Source: Fidelibacterota bacterium TCS52
Lineage (GTDB): Bacteria > Fidelibacterota > Fidelibacteria > Fidelibacterales > Fidelibacteraceae
Assembly: GCA_001577215.1 (NCBI GenBank)
Contig: LSCC01000035.1
Span: forward strand, 1 to 8,909
Direction: 5' to 3'
DNA length: 8,909 nt
Position numbers and translations under genes: made by a program. Below the pieces are notes generated by a model, which made no database searches, had not been told where the DNA came from, and worked only from the letters and a program-made list of their open reading frames with translations. Shown here piece after piece: positions 5,547-8,909 of the stretch (positions within the stretch are counted from its first letter, which is position 1; every line of letters starts with the position of its first letter).

Positions 5547-6794
5547 TTATTTTACAACTTTTACCAATGAGGAATCTACAACATTTGAAAGCCCCTTTGT
5601 AATTATCAATTCATTCCCTTCTAATCCCGAAACTATCTCATATTTATATTTCGATTTCAAACCGATTGTTACTTCTTTTCTAATTGCAATGTCATCTTTT
5701 ACAGTAAATACAAAATATCTTTTTTCTATTGTCTTGTCTCTTAAATCATCGCTATTCATAACGGTTTCTGTTTTTTCAAGTATATAATTTTTATTCAAAA
5801 CGAAACCATTATCTTCTGAATTGGTAATAATATTTACTTTTGAAAACATTCCAGGTTTCAATTTTAAGTCAGAATTATTAACAACAATTATCACCTTCAC
5901 TGTTCGTGTTTTAAGATCAATAACAGGCGATATTCTATTTATTTTTCCATAAAACACTTCGTTTTGAAAAGCATTAACTTTTATGCGTGCTTTCATTCCT
6001 ATTTTCACTTTTAAAATATCCCTTTCTGATATTTCCGTAATGACTTTCACCATATCCATTTGTGAAATTCTTAATAATGGTTGCTGTGGAGATGCCATAT
6101 CGCCGTCATCAAAATTCCTATTTGAAACATAACCGCTAATGGGGGCGGTGACCAATGCATCATTTAACATTTTGTTCGCCGTATTGAGAGCGGCTTCTGC
6201 TTGATTAACGCTATTTGCACCCATTTCTTTTTGTGTCTTTATTTGATCATATTGACTTTTGCTTATAGCATTTTCTTCAAATAATGTTTTAGTTCTTCTA
6301 TATTCTTGAAGTGTGTTTTTATACTGCGACTTTGCACTTTTAAACCCTGCTTTCGCTTGATTTACAGAATATTTTAATTGGTCATTATTTATTTGAATAA
6401 GTTTTTGTCCTTTTTTAACATAATCACCATCATCAACAAAAAACTTCTCAACTCTTTCTGGGGTTTTGGGGTAAATCGGAATTGAATATTTTGCTTCCAC
6501 ATTTCCAAAATAGCTGATGCTCTCTTCTATTGAACCTTTTACAATCGGAGTAACAGAAACTGGAACTATATCGGTTTTTTTCTTCTTTTTATTTGCGGAT
6601 GCAGACTTATCTAAAATTTCTTTTACTCCCGACAAATATTTTTTAGGATTTTCAGAATTATTTTTAAGAAAATTATTAGTTAATTCAACAATATTATTTG
6701 CTGAACTTGCATAATCGGCCTGCTCATCATTTTTCGAACAGCTAATGAAAACAACAGCTAAAATAATTCCAATTATAATAATTACTTTTTTCAT
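5547..6794 (-). CDS. RND efflux periplasmic adaptor (membrane-fusion protein), lipoprotein
   Basis: Periplasmic adaptor of the HlyD/AcrA type, linking the RND pump to the outer-membrane channel. It has 415 residues. The N-terminus is a lipoprotein signal (KKV, hydrophobic core 4-17, lipobox FISC with Cys19), so it is probably anchored to the inner membrane by lipid. After an unusually long polar tether (about 20-75, ending in a run of five lysines, 69-73) come the first beta-barrel/lipoyl half (VEKFFVDDGDYVKKGQKLIQ, 115-134), an alpha-helical hairpin (about 140-212), and the second lipoyl half (VTAPISGYVSNRNFDDGDMA, 215-234). The barrel (245-325, with GMKARIKVNAF and LKPGMFSKV) and the membrane-proximal domain (330-410, with IGLKSKYKYEIVSGLEGNELII) follow. 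A GAGGAAAG site 5' of the ATG supports the start. It lies 30 nt after the outer-membrane gene. Confidence 0.95.
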   Translation of the reverse strand: MKKVIIIIGIILAVVFISCSKNDEQADYASSANNIVELTNNFLKNNSENPKKYLSGVKEILDKSASANKKKKKTDIVPVSVTPIVKGSIEESISYFGNVEAKYSIPIYPKTPERVEKFFVDDGDYVKKGQKLIQINNDQLKYSVNQAKAGFKSAKSQYKNTLQEYRRTKTLFEENAISKSQYDQIKTQKEMGANSVNQAEAALNTANKMLNDALVTAPISGYVSNRNFDDGDMASPQQPLLRISQMDMVKVITEISERDILKVKIGMKARIKVNAFQNEVFYGKINRISPVIDLKTRTVKVIIVVNNSDLKLKPGMFSKVNIITNSEDNGFVLNKNYILEKTETVMNSDDLRDKTIEKRYFVFTVKDDIAIRKEVTIGLKSKYKYEIVSGLEGNELIITKGLSNVVDSSLVKVVK

Positions 6795-6824
6795 TTTCTC
6801 TTTCCTCTTTTTGATTTATTAAAT

Positions 6825-8192
6825 TTATGATATTTCATTTAATGATATTTCATTTAATGATCGTTTTAAATTATTTATTGCTATATTATACTCAAAAATC
6901 GATTGATAATAAGCTGACTGTGCTTGTAAATAAGATGATTCGGCGCTTTGAACTTCCAATTGTGTAATTCTCCCGTTTTTATACATCAATTTTGCTAAAC
7001 GCAACGCCTCTTTTGCCTGCTCTATTAATCCTGAATTAGCTTCAATATTTGCTTTTGCCTCTTTCACTTTTAAATATATGGATTCCACTTCACCAAGAAT
7101 ATGGTTTCTCGTCTGTTCATATTGTATATTGGTTTTTTTGATATCTATGTTGGATTTTTGAACTTTTCTAAATTTTCTTGCACCGGAAAAAATCGGAATA
7201 GATAAATTGACCGATGCATTCATACTTTTTACATATTCAAGATCGTCAATTGTTTCAGCTTGTGATTGATATTGAATTTGACTCTGTATTGAAACTTTTG
7301 GCAAACCGCTTGAATAAGAAATTAATCGCTTGTTTCTTTGAATATATTTTTGACCATTCAATAACTTTAATTCGTTACGCTTTTTTAATGCAATTGACTT
7401 AATGTAATCTAATGATCTATTTTTGTAAGGATTGGTTTCCTTTTGTAATTCTTTTGATATAACAATTGAATCCAGATCTTCATCATTGAGTAATGTCAGA
7501 AAATTGGTCAATAATATATTCTTCTGATTATTAAGTGAAATCAATTTTGGTTTTAACGATCTATATTGAACCTGTGCCTGCAAAACCTCAAATTTGCTTG
7601 CTTTTCCAACTGCTTTTTGTTTTTTTACCAACTCGTAATTTGATTTAGCCGATGAATAAGATTGTGAAGTTGCTTTTATCAGCGATTCCATTAATTGAAT
7701 CTGATAATATAATCTTCTAACATTTACAATAATATTATCTATCTGCGATTCCTGCTGCAATTTTGATAAACGCACACCTTTTTTGGCAATTTTATATCCG
7801 GCAAAGATTGCTCCGCCTGTAAATATCGGCTGTGAAACAGATACCCCCAAAACAGAATTATATTTAGTTCCCATTTTCATGCTTATCTTATTTGTTTCTT
7901 CGGGATTTGTAAAGCTTGGCATCTCTATTGTCATTACCGGCAATTCAAAATTATCGGTAAATTGACTGAATGCATCAACAGTCGGTAAAGCTGCTCCAAT
8001 TGCCTCTTTATAAGAAAGGTTCGCTTCCTTTACAGATTTTTTCACCAATTTAATAGATAAATTGTTCTTAACTGCTATTTTTTCAACTTCTCCTAAAGTT
8101 AAATTGCGAGAAAAAGATGTATTTACAAATGCAATGATTAAAGTAAAAATAGCTAAATATTTAAATATCAACTTATATTGATTGTTTTTCAT
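6825..8192 (-). CDS. TolC-like outer-membrane efflux protein
   Basis: Outer-membrane channel of the tripartite pump (OEP/TolC family), expected to act as a trimer with a beta-barrel and a periplasmic alpha-barrel. The 455-residue length is typical. A signal peptide is visible (basic KNNQYKLIFK, hydrophobic YLAIFTLIIAFVNT, likely cleavage after SFS, about residue 28), with no lipobox cysteine. The two OEP repeats are clear. Repeat one has AALPTV (67-72), QPIFTGG (121-127) and VGKASKFEVLQAQVQ (195-209). Repeat two has GLPKV (296-300), IPIFSGARK (332-340) and NGRITQLEVQSAESSYLQAQ (406-425). The start overlaps the repressor gene by 20 nt, with a strong AGGGAGGA site 10 nt upstream inside that gene, so the two are probably translationally coupled. 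The C-terminus ends SLNEISLNEIS because of a 15-nt tandem duplication. Confidence 0.95.
   Translation of the reverse strand: MKNNQYKLIFKYLAIFTLIIAFVNTSFSRNLTLGEVEKIAVKNNLSIKLVKKSVKEANLSYKEAIGAALPTVDAFSQFTDNFELPVMTIEMPSFTNPEETNKISMKMGTKYNSVLGVSVSQPIFTGGAIFAGYKIAKKGVRLSKLQQESQIDNIIVNVRRLYYQIQLMESLIKATSQSYSSAKSNYELVKKQKAVGKASKFEVLQAQVQYRSLKPKLISLNNQKNILLTNFLTLLNDEDLDSIVISKELQKETNPYKNRSLDYIKSIALKKRNELKLLNGQKYIQRNKRLISYSSGLPKVSIQSQIQYQSQAETIDDLEYVKSMNASVNLSIPIFSGARKFRKVQKSNIDIKKTNIQYEQTRNHILGEVESIYLKVKEAKANIEANSGLIEQAKEALRLAKLMYKNGRITQLEVQSAESSYLQAQSAYYQSIFEYNIAINNLKRSLNEISLNEIS
6828..6860. repeat. 15-nt tandem duplication at the 3' end of the TolC-like gene
   Basis: The unit TGATATTTCATTTAA (plus strand) occurs at 6828-6842 and 6843-6857, followed by TGA, about 2.2 perfect copies. 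Being a multiple of three, it stays in frame and adds a second LNEIS to the protein tail just before the stop. The identity of the copies suggests a recent slippage event. Confidence 0.85.
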
Positions 8193-8766
8193 TATTGTTT
8201 ATTCCTCCCTTTATTGTTTTCAATACCGTTTCTATGATTTTATTTGTATCTCTATTTTTTATATTATATCTCATTGGACCTATTACACTATGTAATGTGC
8301 TGAGAAAAGCTAAAGTCAGAAATTCGGGATCAATATCATCTCTAATTTCACCTCGTTTAACTCCTCTTTTAATAATTGAATTTAATATTTCAAAATTCTT
8401 GTTAATAAATGAAAACAAATCAAGATCATGAAATTTGTTTTTAAATTTTCCCATCATTATTTGGCGAATTATTTGCCAAATCTCACTATTTTTCATAGAA
8501 GAAGTTATGGTGTTTTCAATCCATTTTCTTAGGATCTTCCAAGTAGAAATTTTTAATGAAGCGAGTTCTTGATGGAATTTAATAGTATTTTTAAAATTTT
8601 TTTCGATGATAGATGTGAAGATCTCTTCTTTGTTTGAGAAATGATAATATAGCGCTGCTTTGGAAATATTAAGCGCTTCGGAAATCTCACGTAATGATGT
8701 CTCCGTATATCCCTTTTCGGAAAATAATTTAACTGCCACTTTTTGTATTTTTTCTTTTGTATTCAA
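8173..8766 (-). CDS. TetR/AcrR family transcriptional regulator, TTG start
   Basis: DNA-binding repressor, probably controlling the efflux operon it leads. The 197 residues fit the family. The N-terminal TetR_N domain is complete: KIQKVAVKLFSEKGYTETSLREIS (6-29), then the helix-turn-helix EISEALNISKAALYYHFSNKEEIF (27-50), with the hallmark ALYYHFSNKEE. The C-terminal helical ligand/dimer domain (about 55-185) is variable, as usual, and reveals no ligand. The start codon is TTG (8764-8766): AAGGAG lies 7 nt upstream, the residues right after it begin the conserved first helix, and no ATG or GTG nearby would keep the whole domain. The weak start codon may hold repressor levels down relative to the pump. 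A palindromic operator overlaps the promoter just upstream, suggesting autorepression relieved by a pump substrate. Its 3' end overlaps the next gene by 20 nt. Confidence 0.95.
   Translation of the reverse strand: MNTKEKIQKVAVKLFSEKGYTETSLREISEALNISKAALYYHFSNKEEIFTSIIEKNFKNTIKFHQELASLKISTWKILRKWIENTITSSMKNSEIWQIIRQIMMGKFKNKFHDLDLFSFINKNFEILNSIIKRGVKRGEIRDDIDPEFLTLAFLSTLHSVIGPMRYNIKNRDTNKIIETVLKTIKGGINNNEKQSI
8203..8210 (-). promoter_or_regulatory. Strong Shine-Dalgarno site of the TolC-like gene, inside the repressor gene
   Basis: AGGGAGGA on the minus strand, 10 nt before the ATG at 8192, embedded in the last codons of the TetR-family gene. It decides the start of the overlapping downstream gene and implies that ribosomes finishing the repressor pass directly over it. 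Confidence 0.75.
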
Positions 8767-8773
8767 TTATACA

Positions 8774-8779
8774 CTCCTT
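8774..8779 (-). promoter_or_regulatory. Shine-Dalgarno site deciding the TTG start of the TetR-family gene
   Basis: AAGGAG on the minus strand, 7 nt upstream of TTG at 8766-8764. With no in-frame ATG nearby, this site is the main evidence that translation starts at TTG. Confidence 0.8.
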
Positions 8780-8785
8780 TCAATT

Positions 8786-8803
8786 ACTTAACGGTCGGTA
8801 AGT
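8786..8803. promoter_or_regulatory. Probable TetR-family operator
   Basis: An 18-bp imperfect palindrome, ACTTAACGG/TCGGTAAGT, with 7 of 9 base pairs symmetric. The minus-strand core ACCGACCG within an ACTTA...TAAGT frame resembles known TetR/AcrR-family operators. It covers the -10 box and the expected transcription start of the operon promoter, so bound repressor would block RNA polymerase. Binding by the adjacent regulator is inferred from position. Confidence 0.75.
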
Positions 8804-8828
8804 TAATAAAATGTAAGTGGTTTGTCAA
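8800..8828 (-). promoter_or_regulatory. Sigma70-type promoter of the efflux operon
   Basis: A perfect -35 TTGACA (8823-8828) and -10 TAACTT (8800-8805) are separated by 17 bp on the minus strand, about 33 bp before the repressor start codon. The -10 box overlaps the right arm of the palindromic operator. It is the best-formed promoter in the window and the likely single start for all five genes down to the acetyltransferase. Confidence 0.75.
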
Positions 8829-8909
8829 GTATTTTTTTAATTGCCCCGAATTCACTAACAGAAATTTATTATTTAGCAGTTTACCACATAGACATATTCC
8901 CTACTTGAA

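Noticed and set aside
8829..8909. Possible end or start of a neighbouring gene at the right edge
   Set aside because: All three minus-strand frames reach a stop within the segment and no start with a ribosome-binding site is visible; too short to assign to a gene.

Overview
The window is AT-rich DNA (roughly 30% GC by eye) from a diderm (Gram-negative-type) bacterium. Support for a diderm envelope comes from a TolC-type outer-membrane channel, a lipoprotein periplasmic adaptor and an inner-membrane RND pump. Low GC, a lipobox ending in Cys-Ser, the REP-like hairpins and the degenerate repeats all suggest the Bacteroidota/FCB neighbourhood (for example Ignavibacteria, Cloacimonadota or Delongbacteria-like lineages). 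No rRNA or other phylogenetic marker is present, so that placement is inference. Every convincing gene lies on the minus strand and is read from right to left.

Right part (about 8830 down to 1955): one apparent five-gene efflux operon. It starts at a well-formed promoter (TTGACA, 17-bp spacer, TAACTT) whose -10 box lies inside a TetR-type palindromic operator. The genes follow in order: a TetR/AcrR-family repressor with a TTG start, a TolC-like outer-membrane factor overlapping the repressor by 20 nt, a lipoprotein membrane-fusion protein, an RND permease of 1027 residues, and a small GNAT acetyltransferase 20 nt after the permease. The likely logic is ligand-relieved autorepression of a complete tripartite exporter. 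The substrate cannot be read from the sequence.

Middle (1515-1954): about 440 bp with no convincing gene, packed with unrelated repeat types. These are an 8-nt TTAG-ending array, two REP-like hairpins sharing a CTAAAG loop, an 8-nt TTTTGAA-like array, a 10-nt AATGCCAATT-like array and a strand-asymmetric pyrimidine tract that runs into the 3' end of the acetyltransferase gene. A probable promoter for the next operon lies at the left edge of this region.

Left part (1514 down to 1): a housekeeping operon, ybaB/ebfC - recR - pgsA. It encodes a nucleoid-associated protein, the recombination mediator RecR and phosphatidylglycerolphosphate synthase. The genes are tightly packed (4-nt gap, then a 1-nt TAATG overlap), and pgsA runs off the left edge close to its expected end. 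dnaX, which often precedes ybaB-recR, is not here; the repeat-rich segment and the efflux operon take its place.

No rRNA, tRNA, CRISPR array, transposase or phage gene was seen. The window is mostly ordinary. The parts most worth a second look are the repeat mosaic, the acetyltransferase attached to the efflux operon, and the promoter-operator architecture.
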